From: an uncultured delta proteobacterium
GTDB taxonomy: Bacteria > Desulfobacterota > Syntrophorhabdia > Syntrophorhabdales > Syntrophorhabdaceae
Assembly: GCA_903872255.1 (NCBI GenBank)
Contig: CAIQJW010000236.1
Location: 1-22,638 of the forward strand
DNA length: 22,638 nucleotides
Direction: 5' to 3'
Shown here piece by piece: positions 7,828 to 13,441 of this stretch. The notes beneath the pieces were generated by a model. That model did not search any database. It was not told where the DNA came from and worked only from the letters and a program-made list of their open reading frames with translations. The position numbers and the translations under genes are program-made. How positions within the stretch are numbered: the stretch's first letter is position 1; each line of letters starts with the position of its first letter.

Positions 7828-9309
7828 CTACTGGAACAATCTCAGGACCGACTGTGCCGCCTGTGCCGAGAGACTAAGTGCCGTCGTGCTCAGTGACTGC
7901 CTTGTCTGGAGCATGAGCATGTTGGCGCCTTCCTCGTTGGTGTCGGCGAGTGTCAGCTTGTCGGCGCCTTCCGTCAGGGTGTTGATCATGCTCGCCGAGA
8001 AATCCTGGCGGACGGTGATGATGCTCAGGGCTCCGGACATCTTCGAACCTTCCTGGCTCATCGTGTCAAGTGCCGCATCAAGCAGATCGAGGGATGTGTT
8101 AATGTTGTCCTCTGCAACACCCGTAGTCCAGGCTGCTACACCAATTCCCAGACCGGCTGTTGCCGATGCGTCAAAACCATTAACGGTAAGCGTATTGCCT
8201 TCAAACTGGACCTCCATATCGACGTTGTCGAGCAGGTTTTTCCCTTTGTACCCTGAATCCCCCGCCACTGCGGTCATCTGGGTAAGGAGATCGTTAAACT
8301 GATCCATGTAAGTTTTCAGTTCACTGTCAGCTGCAACCAGTGATTCAACCATTGTTGTTGCTGAAGATTCAGATACGTCGGCAAGACCCACATCGGCGGC
8401 GGCGGTGCCTCCAAGCCCTTTCGCAAATGACACGACACCGTTGTCTGCCGTCAACGTATATCCTGCTGTTCTCAATGCGAGAACTCCGGCATTGCTGGTG
8501 GTTGTGAATTTATTTGCGAGATTGATCGCGTCCACAACGTCATTGCCGGTTCTCTCAAAATCAAGGGCTCCATAAGCGCCGGCGTTGTTGGTAATTGTGG
8601 CTGTGTAGGTACCATTTTCTGCCGTAGTGGAGGTCAAGCCGCCTGTTGCTTTGGCCACGATATGAACCGTGTTGGCCGTTGCGCCAGTAGCAGTGTAGAT
8701 ACCGCCCTGCTGGGTATTGATTTGCGCAAAGAGGTTATTCGAGGTCGCTTCCGCATCACCGCCTATAATAAATGTATAACCAGTAGCGGCACCACCCGCG
8801 CTGGCGATATACGTCTGCCCACCGACTTTGATCGTTTCGCCCTGTGCCATATTTGCGCCAAGCAAAATGTCGACACTGGCAACTGTACTTTCCAACCCAC
8901 CCACGCATGCTACGAGGGTTGATCCGGCGAGCGTAATCGTATCGCCGATCGCGACGCTGTTGAATGCAATATCCACAGTAGTGAACCCGGTGTTTTCCGG
9001 TGCGGTCAGCGCCGACTGCGCGATACCTTTTGCCTGTTCGATCATGGCCGTGATCGCCGAGATGCCTTTGTCGGCGGCGGTGATCGTCTGGACTGCCTGG
9101 CCCATGGCGTCCTTCAAGCTGGAGATCTTGGACGCGCGGTTGGTTAATGCCTGTGCTGCAAAGAAAGATACGGGGTTGTCGATTGCCGAGTTGACCTTTT
9201 TGCCCGTCGAGAGACGGTTCTGTGTGCGGTTCATAAGATCGACGGTGCCCTGAAGGCTTAATAGGTTTGACCTCATTCCGGATGTTAATGATACGTCGTT
9301 AAGCGCCAT
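7828..9309 (-). CDS. fliC: Flagellin, alphaproteobacterial-like type
   Basis: 493 residues. The N-terminal D0/D1 region (MALNDVSLTSGMRSNLLSLQ, then RLSTGKKVNSAIDNP at 32-46) and the C-terminal part (about 405-493, ending ALSLSAQAAQSVLRLFQ) are the conserved flagellin coiled-coil regions. The wording resembles flagellins that co-occur with FlbT/FlaF, for example in Rhodospirillales. The variable part, about 105-390, is rich in Thr, Ser, Gly and Ala, which suits O-glycosylation. It contains two related modules starting IGDTITLAGSTLVA (121) and QGETIKVGGQTYIA (156). A cysteine at 135 lies in this surface region, which is unusual for flagellin. AGGAG is spaced seven bases before the ATG. The protein is exported by the flagellar type III system and polymerises into the filament. 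A sigma28 promoter lies about 125 bp upstream. Confidence 0.97.
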   Translation of the reverse strand: MALNDVSLTSGMRSNLLSLQGTVDLMNRTQNRLSTGKKVNSAIDNPVSFFAAQALTNRASKISSLKDAMGQAVQTITAADKGISAITAMIEQAKGIAQSALTAPENTGFTTVDIAFNSVAIGDTITLAGSTLVACVGGLESTVASVDILLGANMAQGETIKVGGQTYIASAGGAATGYTFIIGGDAEATSNNLFAQINTQQGGIYTATGATANTVHIVAKATGGLTSTTAENGTYTATITNNAGAYGALDFERTGNDVVDAINLANKFTTTSNAGVLALRTAGYTLTADNGVVSFAKGLGGTAAADVGLADVSESSATTMVESLVAADSELKTYMDQFNDLLTQMTAVAGDSGYKGKNLLDNVDMEVQFEGNTLTVNGFDASATAGLGIGVAAWTTGVAEDNINTSLDLLDAALDTMSQEGSKMSGALSIITVRQDFSASMINTLTEGADKLTLADTNEEGANMLMLQTRQSLSTTALSLSAQAAQSVLRLFQ

Positions 9310-9339
9310 GTCTGTTCTCCTTTTCTAGGATTTTTTTTT

Positions 9340-9357
9340 CCCGGCGATCTCGCCAGG
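9340..9357 (-). promoter_or_regulatory. Hairpin in the flagellin mRNA leader
   Basis: In the transcript, CCTGGCG-AGAT-CGCCGGG forms a seven-pair stem with a four-base loop, followed by nine As and then the AGGAG ribosome binding site of fliC. The leader from the predicted start point is about 118 bases. FlbT is known to act on the flagellin leader in Caulobacter, so this stem is a candidate regulatory site; that link is inferred. Confidence 0.45.
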
Positions 9358-9433
9358 GGTTAAAACCTTTGTGCCCATTCCCTTAATCGTTTTTACCTCC
9401 CAGGTGAGCACTGTTCTTATCTTCATGAAAGGG

Positions 9434-9460
9434 TTATCGTACCATCAAAAAAAAACTTAA
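9434..9460 (-). promoter_or_regulatory. Sigma28 (FliA) promoter of flagellin with T9 tract
   Basis: Read on the minus strand, TTAAGTTT at 9460-9453 and TACGATAA at 9441-9434 are separated by exactly 11 bases. This matches the flagellar sigma28 consensus TAAAGTTT-N11-GCCGATAA with one mismatch in the first box and two in the second. The spacer and the end of the first box contain a run of nine Ts (9455-9447). Transcription would begin near 9427. Confidence 0.85.
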
Positions 9461-9477
9461 GGGGAAATGTAAGACAC

Positions 9478-9519
9478 GGCGAACGGCGAAAGGCTAAAGG
9501 CGAACGGCTAAAGGCTAGG
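9478..9519. repeat. Heptanucleotide tandem array, about 6 units (GGCGAAC/GGCTAAA type)
   Basis: Units read GGCGAAC, GGCGAAA, GGCTAAA, GGCGAAC, GGCTAAA, GGCTAGG with strict 7-bp periodicity and mainly two variable positions. A run of eight Gs follows at 9518-9525. The same repeat in opposite orientation lies at 11831-11886, beside fdhD. Confidence 0.85.
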
Positions 9520-9555
9520 GGGGGGACTGACTGTCCTGCGAGATCGGAACGTTTA

Positions 9556-9632
9556 CAGTCGCCGCGGTAATTTGCACCCGAGATGTTATCCATCGACGTG
9601 ATAAGACCACGCGTAAGACAAAGCCCGAGTGC
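9556..9632 (-). pseudogene. Fragment of an fdhD gene
   Basis: About 75 bp are roughly 80% identical by eye to the intact fdhD at about 12451-12522, in the same orientation. The minus-strand translation reads ALGLCLTRGLITSMDNISGA followed by NYRGD, against FdhD residues 52-76 (ALGLCFTDGLITSMDDVSGA then NYCSD). Similarity stops abruptly on both sides. This is a leftover of a duplicated or displaced fdhD copy, not a gene. Most differences leave the protein pattern intact, so the source was probably a functional diverged copy. The rest of 9310-9748 holds the fliC leader and promoter and the heptamer array, and nothing else recognised. Confidence 0.8.
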
Positions 9633-9748
9633 GGGAACTGTGGCGAAAGGGCTTGAAATTGAGAACAATTAAGTTGTATTGGAAGGATTTTTTAAGGGAA
9701 TACCCGGTATATGTCTTTTAGTGTTTACTTGTAGAGACAGGTCACCTC

Positions 9749-9949
9749 TCAACCCTTTTTCAGACCAGTGTAATATTTTTGGGCATTACCCGGGGACAGA
9801 TTTCTTTCATCTTCAATTTCTTTCATAAATTTCCCAAGGCCATAATTCTCGATAATCTCTTCCATGGCCCTAAAGGTATCAATGTCGATCAGCACTGCTT
9901 TTTTTTTGTTATTGGCCGTGACGATATATTCCTTTTTAATTGGAAGCAT
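9749..9949 (-). CDS. Phd/YefM-like antitoxin, orphan
   Basis: 66 residues. The opening KKEYIVTANNKKKAVLIDID, then TFRAMEEIIENYGLGKFM and the tail LSPGNAQKYYTGLKKG, match the short Phd/YefM-type antitoxins that usually precede a RelE/ParE toxin. The N-terminal part would fold into the beta-alpha DNA-binding unit that represses the operon, and the C-terminal tail would bind the toxin. AGAGG lies seven bases before the ATG. Normally a toxin start overlaps or follows immediately. Here the next frame after the stop is closed within a few codons, and no RelE-like sequence is found in the 80 bases before the fdhD fragment. It therefore looks like a solitary antitoxin left after loss of its toxin. 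The family call rests on general resemblance. Confidence 0.7.
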   Translation of the reverse strand: MLPIKKEYIVTANNKKKAVLIDIDTFRAMEEIIENYGLGKFMKEIEDERNLSPGNAQKYYTGLKKG

Positions 9950-10105
9950 TTTTTAACCTCTCTGTAAAATTGATCATTTATCTCGGTTTATTATACATCG
10001 CGCACCCGGTATGAAGCAATAATTGCACAGACAATACAGTCGGTTCTGAAATTGTTCCGGTAGCAGCCGGAAAAGCGTCTGTTCAAACTAAATAGACCCT
10101 TGTAC

Positions 10106-10132
10106 TAAAGTTTGTCTGCCTTCTTCCGATAA
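10106..10132 (+). promoter_or_regulatory. Near-perfect sigma28 (FliA) promoter of the TPR/Ig protein
   Basis: TAAAGTTT at 10106-10113 is a perfect first box. It is followed after exactly 11 bases by TCCGATAA at 10125-10132, one mismatch from GCCGATAA. The ATG at 10140 begins seven bases after the second box, so the predicted start point falls at or next to the start codon and the mRNA would have essentially no leader. Confidence 0.9.
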
Positions 10133-10139
10133 ATATATC

Positions 10140-11324
10140 ATGGACAGTATTACCACAGCCGACTCCCTGTTTTTCGCGACTATGCCGAGCGCGGCACAGT
10201 ACGACAGCCTTTCGGGCAGTGCACTGGGCAGGGGCATCGACAGGTACGCTGCCGGGGATTACAGCGGCGCGGCCGGGGAATTCCGCCGCACCATAGCCCT
10301 GTCGCCCTTTTCCGACAATGCCCTGAAGGCGTTTGAATACCTTGCAAATGCACTTGTAAAGAACGGCAAAACGTCTGAAGCGATAAAGACATACAAGCAG
10401 GCGATCAGGGTATTCCCGTCCGCAGACGGCATGAACCTGAGTCTCGGGAACCTCCTTTACAGCGAAGGGCTCTACACGGAAGCAGTCGAACAATACAAGG
10501 CCGCCGTCAGAAAGAACCCGAACCTGAGCCAGAACATCTATTCTCTCGGCCAGGGGTACCTTGCCATGGACCTTAACGCCGATGCGGAGGTCGAGTTCAA
10601 GCGGGCCGTTCAGCTCTCCCCTAAGGATTCGGGCGGTTACTATGCCCTGGGGCAAACCTACCGGAAGATGGGACGGTTTGCAGAGGCACAGCAGGAACTT
10701 ACCCGCGCCCTGTCCATCGACAAGGATTCTGCCGAAGCTCATTTCGAGCTCGGGATGGTATACGCCGAGTTGCAGCAAGCCGACGAGGCCGGCAGCGAGC
10801 TCGATATCCTGAGCAAACAGTCTTCGCCGCTCTATACCGAGCTCCTTGCAAAGATATATGAGACCTCCGAACCCAGGATCATCGCCGCCTATTCTGCCGG
10901 TCTCAACCTTGCCGCCCCCGCAGGGACAAAATTATCGGCCATCGATCACTCGCTGACCGCACCGGGTGCAAGCAAGAATTACACACTCACCTTCGTCTTT
11001 GATAAGCAGATGGACGCGGCATCTGTCAGGAACACAGGTAACTGGAGCATCGGCCGTTCAACAGGCACAAGGACCGGCGGCCTCTACAACTGGGGCATAA
11101 AGGTACCCGAAACGGAGGTAAGAATCTCTTCCATTCCGGCACGCGTTACCTACGACCCGGACAGCCTGACCGCAAAGGTCACATTTTCTATCACCCAGAA
11201 CAACGCAGGCGACGGGACCATCGACCTTTCTCACCTTGTCTTCAAATTCATGGGTTCCGACGATTACGGCAATACGATGGACACTGCAGCCAACGAGTAT
11301 AACAAGATATCAAAAATAGTGTAG
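10140..11324 (+). CDS. TPR protein with C-terminal Ig-like domain, flagellar late-gene candidate
   Basis: 394 residues. After a Ser/Ala-rich N-terminus (MDSITTADSLFFATMPSAAQ), about six TPR units span 29-228 (for example YAAGDYSGAAGEFRRTIALS). A linker leads to a beta-rich domain at about 278-394 opening YTLTFVFDKQMDAASVRNTG, which resembles SbsA-type Ig-like (Big_5) domains. There is no signal peptide or membrane segment. The sigma28 promoter immediately upstream places it with flagellin in the last stage of flagellar gene expression. Usual ribosome binding sequence is absent before both the first ATG and the next one at 10182, supporting leaderless translation from 10140. Proteins with TPRs and an Ig domain can be cytoplasmic scaffolds or cell-surface parts. 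Possible roles are a flagellar export substrate, a filament or motor accessory, or a glycosylation cofactor. None is shown; I know no named homologue. Confidence 0.85.
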   Translation: MDSITTADSLFFATMPSAAQYDSLSGSALGRGIDRYAAGDYSGAAGEFRRTIALSPFSDNALKAFEYLANALVKNGKTSEAIKTYKQAIRVFPSADGMNLSLGNLLYSEGLYTEAVEQYKAAVRKNPNLSQNIYSLGQGYLAMDLNADAEVEFKRAVQLSPKDSGGYYALGQTYRKMGRFAEAQQELTRALSIDKDSAEAHFELGMVYAELQQADEAGSELDILSKQSSPLYTELLAKIYETSEPRIIAAYSAGLNLAAPAGTKLSAIDHSLTAPGASKNYTLTFVFDKQMDAASVRNTGNWSIGRSTGTRTGGLYNWGIKVPETEVRISSIPARVTYDPDSLTAKVTFSITQNNAGDGTIDLSHLVFKFMGSDDYGNTMDTAANEYNKISKIV

Positions 11325-11505
11325 AAACATCCACAACCCCGCCGCCCTGGGCAAAATCCCGCAAATAAAGTCTTTCCTAAAAAATATCAGGCCGGACACT
11401 TAGAATACTGTCTTCGCCCATGAAAAGTATAGCAAGGGAAAATATACTACTAAACTGAAGCAAATATGCGGTACTATATCATCGAGATTTACTAAAGGAG
11501 ATGCC

Positions 11506-11736
11506 ATGACTATTTTGGATCGCATCACCCAGAGGCCGGATGTGATGGGGGGTAAGGCCTGTGTCCGCGGAATGCGCGTCACCGCCGGCATGATAGTCGG
11601 TCAGATCGGTGCTGGCCATTCTATCGAAGAGATACTCGAGGATTATCCCTACCTTGAGCGAGAAGACATATTGCAGGCACTTCGCTACGCCGCCTGGCGG
11701 GCAGAAGAACGCGAGATCCTACTGGCTAACGCATGA
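11506..11736 (+). CDS. DUF433 antitoxin, partner toxin destroyed
   Basis: 76 residues. ITQRPDVMGGKACVRGMRVT at 7-26, followed by MIVGQIGAGHSIEEILEDYP and YLEREDILQALRYAAWRAEE, is a complete, textbook DUF433 domain (winged-helix VapB-like). Such proteins are usually the antitoxin of a pair whose toxin is a DUF5615 PIN-like nuclease encoded directly downstream. AAGGAG lies six bases before the ATG. The stop TGA overlaps an ATG in the arrangement typical of these pairs, but the downstream frame is only a remnant. The 181 bp before this gene, back to the TPR gene, contain no gene; an A/T-rich stretch at 11440-11490 may hold its promoter. Confidence 0.9.
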   Translation: MTILDRITQRPDVMGGKACVRGMRVTAGMIVGQIGAGHSIEEILEDYPYLEREDILQALRYAAWRAEEREILLANA

Positions 11737-11831
11737 AATTTCTCACTAGATTCCGGCAAGCCGGGATGACGGCGGGGGTGGGTGCCATTGGCGCGCCGGC
11801 AGTCTACGATGTCGTGGCACTTACCATTTAG
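11733..11831 (+). pseudogene. DUF5615-like toxin remnant interrupted by a repeat
   Basis: The ATG overlaps the DUF433 stop (ATGA). The frame opens MKFL, exactly as DUF5615 toxins do, but after codon 4 it runs into a dispersed repeat (GATTCCGGCAAGCCGGGATG at 11751-11770). It then ends with VYDVVALTI and a TAG at 11829-11831. VYDVV resembles the 'GhDVv' strand a little further into DUF5615. So the catalytic Asp-containing front part and all the rest of the nuclease are gone. The stop codon is made at the edge of the heptamer array. Identification rests on position, the first four residues and the DVV segment. Confidence 0.55.
11751..11774 (+). repeat. Dispersed palindromic repeat (GATTCC..GC..GGGATGACGG type)
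   Basis: GATTCCGGCAAGCCGGGATG plus ACGG is one copy of a short repeat with a CCGGC-aa-GCCGG stem. Related copies lie near 13024, 13164, 22324, 22371 and 22414 in either orientation. This copy sits inside the toxin remnant. Confidence 0.75.
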
Positions 11832-11886
11832 CCTTTAGCCTTTAACCTTTAGCCTTTCGCCTTTAGCCTTTCGCCTTTCGCCTTTA
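11831..11886. repeat. Heptanucleotide tandem array, 8 units (GCCTTTA/GCCTTTC type)
   Basis: Units are GCCTTTA twice, ACCTTTA, GCCTTTC, GCCTTTA, GCCTTTC twice and GCCTTTA, with strict 7-bp periodicity. It is the reverse complement of the 9478-9519 array. Its last unit supplies the TAA stop of fdhD on the minus strand, and its first base completes the TAG of the toxin remnant on the plus strand. Confidence 0.9.
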
Positions 11887-12678
11887 CCCACCCACTCTTT
11901 CCGGATACGTGAAGACATTTCCGCTAGGATTGCGCAATGATCCGATGAGTGTGATCCCGAGTGCGTCTGCGACCTGGATAGCGAGTGACGTTGCGGCGGA
12001 CACGCCGGTCAGGATCTCCGCCCTGAGGCGCGCTGCTTTCATGACCATTTCATAACTCAGGCGCGAGCTCAGATGGACAATTTTCGCTTCGCCAATCCTG
12101 CCGTCTAAAAGCAGTTTCCCGATAGCCTTATCAAGCCCATTGTGTCTCCCCACGTCTTCGGAGAAAGACAGGAAATTTCCCCGGGCGTCGAATATCGAGG
12201 CGGCGTGTGTCGCTCCGGTTGAGCGGCGTGCCGCCTGCTTTTCGACCATAACGTCCTGCATCGCGAATAATTCCGGGAATGCCACCGTTACGGTCTTCTC
12301 GATTTTTGAGATCGAGGCCGTCAGATCGCGTATCATATCCGAACCGCACAGGCCGCAGCTTGAATAGCTGGTGAATTGTTTCGGCCTTTCCCGCACCGGT
12401 CTTTCCTTTCGCGTGTCGCTTAGAAAAATATTTACCTTATTCGTGGAAATGTCGCTGCAGTAATTTGCACCCGAGACGTCGTCCATCGACGTGATAAGGC
12501 CGTCTGTAAAACATAAGCCGAGGGCGAGCGCCACCTCTTCCCCCGGCAGGCGCATGGTCATATAGAAAGGCAGGTTATCGATGTATATTTCGAGGGGTTC
12601 CTCGATAGCAACCTGTTCCGTGATATGTAGGAAGCCCTCGTCAGAGCATTTCACAACTGGGACATCGAGAACGTTCAT
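11884..12678 (-). CDS. fdhD: Formate dehydrogenase accessory sulfurtransferase FdhD
   Basis: 264 residues, a normal length. FdhD carries sulfur from the cysteine desulfurase IscS to the molybdenum or tungsten cofactor of formate dehydrogenase in the cytosol. The catalytic CxxC loop is seen as SSCGLCGSD (C108, C111). Other conserved blocks are STGATHAASIFD at 153-164, SEDVGRHNGLDKAIGKLL at 173-190 and the helix SSRLSYEMVMKAARLRAEIL at 204-223, all typical of the family. CGGAGG precedes the ATG. The gene is isolated among repeats, with no formate dehydrogenase in the window. Its presence points to an anaerobic or formate-using lifestyle. A 75-bp fragment of a second copy lies 2.8 kb away. The stop codon is the first three bases of a heptamer repeat unit, so the last codons may have been remodelled, although the C-terminus (NVFTYPERVGG) looks normal. 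Confidence 0.97.
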   Translation of the reverse strand: MNVLDVPVVKCSDEGFLHITEQVAIEEPLEIYIDNLPFYMTMRLPGEEVALALGLCFTDGLITSMDDVSGANYCSDISTNKVNIFLSDTRKERPVRERPKQFTSYSSCGLCGSDMIRDLTASISKIEKTVTVAFPELFAMQDVMVEKQAARRSTGATHAASIFDARGNFLSFSEDVGRHNGLDKAIGKLLLDGRIGEAKIVHLSSRLSYEMVMKAARLRAEILTGVSAATSLAIQVADALGITLIGSLRNPSGNVFTYPERVGG

Positions 12679-12790
12679 CGTGAGCCTCCGGTTCCGGTTT
12701 GAGTATTAGAATAGGAATGATAATGAATATTTCCTGATTCAATGAATATCTTAAACAAAAGCCTGAGGTTTATCAATCCTTGGAAAAGAC

Positions 12791-12818
12791 TGTTCCAGGG
12801 TCAATGTTCCATGTTCCA
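12791..12818. repeat. Heptanucleotide tandem array, 4 units (TGTTCCA type)
   Basis: TGTTCCA, GGGTCAA, TGTTCCA, TGTTCCA follow in 7-bp steps, with GGGAACG next. It is a shorter and more degenerate array than the others. It lies in the 763-bp gene-free stretch upstream of fdhD. Confidence 0.55.
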
Positions 12819-12895
12819 GGGAACGGCAAAAATAGATGCTCTCCGGACCGTAATAATTGTCGTGACCTTCGTTTCGTATTTCGTCTGACAATATG

Positions 12896-12920
12896 GCCGT
12901 CTTAAAAACCGAAAGACGGC
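12896..12920. other. Perfect 8-bp stem-loop in the fdhD-flgL intergenic stretch
   Basis: GCCGTCTT at 12896-12903 pairs with AAGACGGC at 12913-12920 around a nine-base loop. No T-run follows on either strand, so it is not a clear terminator. It borders the outer arm of the inverted repeat that begins at 12943. Confidence 0.5.
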
Positions 12921-12942
12921 GGATTCCGGCCACCTCTCTCCT

Positions 12943-13283
12943 CGTCGTCCCGGACTTGGAGACTGTGTCGTAATTCCTTTTCCGACGGAAACGTGCAAAT
13001 CACCGGAATAAACCACCACCCCCGTCATTCCCGCGAAAGCGGGAATCCCCGCAACGCCGTCGTCCCGGCCTCGGGTACCCTCTGGGTGTTCGGGATCCAA
13101 GGTTTTTCTTTTTGAGCCCTTTTGAAAACCGTAAGACCAGAAACAATAATAAAAACAAAACCTTGGATTCCAGCTTTCGCGGGAATGACGGGCGGGGGGA
13201 GTGCTATGCCGGCAGGTATAATGTACACGCTTCGGATGGTGGGAAAGGAATTACGACACAGCCTCCAACCCCGGGATGACGAC
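12943..13283. repeat. Nested inverted-repeat element, about 340 bp, non-coding
   Basis: The outer arms at 12943-12983 and 13241-13283 are inverted copies of about 40 bp, sharing GGCTGTGTCGTAATTCCTTT-like sequence next to a GTCGTC.TCCCGG end. Inner arms at 13018-13048 and 13162-13197 carry the GTCATTCCCGCGAAAGCGGG motif in opposite orientations. A third pair (GGATCCAAGGTTTTT near 13091 and AACCTTGGATTCC near 13160) closes the centre. No transposase is present and no convincing reading frame. The remainder of 12679-13441 has no gene that I can support. Confidence 0.7.
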
Positions 13284-13403
13284 CTAATATTATCCCGAAA
13301 TGCGGTAGAAGCAGTCTCTGGACGACGGACTTTGGCGAATTGCGATATAGTCTCAGGAGGGCGGGCGACGGGTAGCAGCTATTTACTGTTTTGTTTTGAC
13401 CTT

Positions 13404-13434
13404 GAACGCAGAACGTAGAACGCAGAACGTAGAA
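13404..13434. repeat. Heptanucleotide tandem array, about 4.5 units (GAACGYA type)
   Basis: GAACGCA and GAACGTA alternate twice in strict 7-bp steps, then a partial GAAC. The array ends 8 bases before the stop codon of flgL at 13442-13444, so it lies at the very end of the hook-junction transcript. Confidence 0.85.
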
Positions 13435-13441
13435 CCTTTCT

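Noticed and set aside
9423..9668. 81-codon minus-strand frame over the fdhD fragment
   Set aside because: The frame merges the promoter region, the heptamer array and the fdhD scrap. Only residues matching FdhD 52-76 are meaningful, so it is not a gene.
13122..13418. 98-codon plus-strand frame across the inverted repeat
   Set aside because: It reads through palindromic repeat sequence and the start of the GAACGYA array. Its 'WIPAFAGMT' peptide is the usual false translation of this kind of repeat.
9478..13434. CRISPR array
   Set aside because: The repeats are 7 bp in tandem without spacers, and the longer repeats are inverted or adjacent rather than regularly spaced; no cas genes are present.
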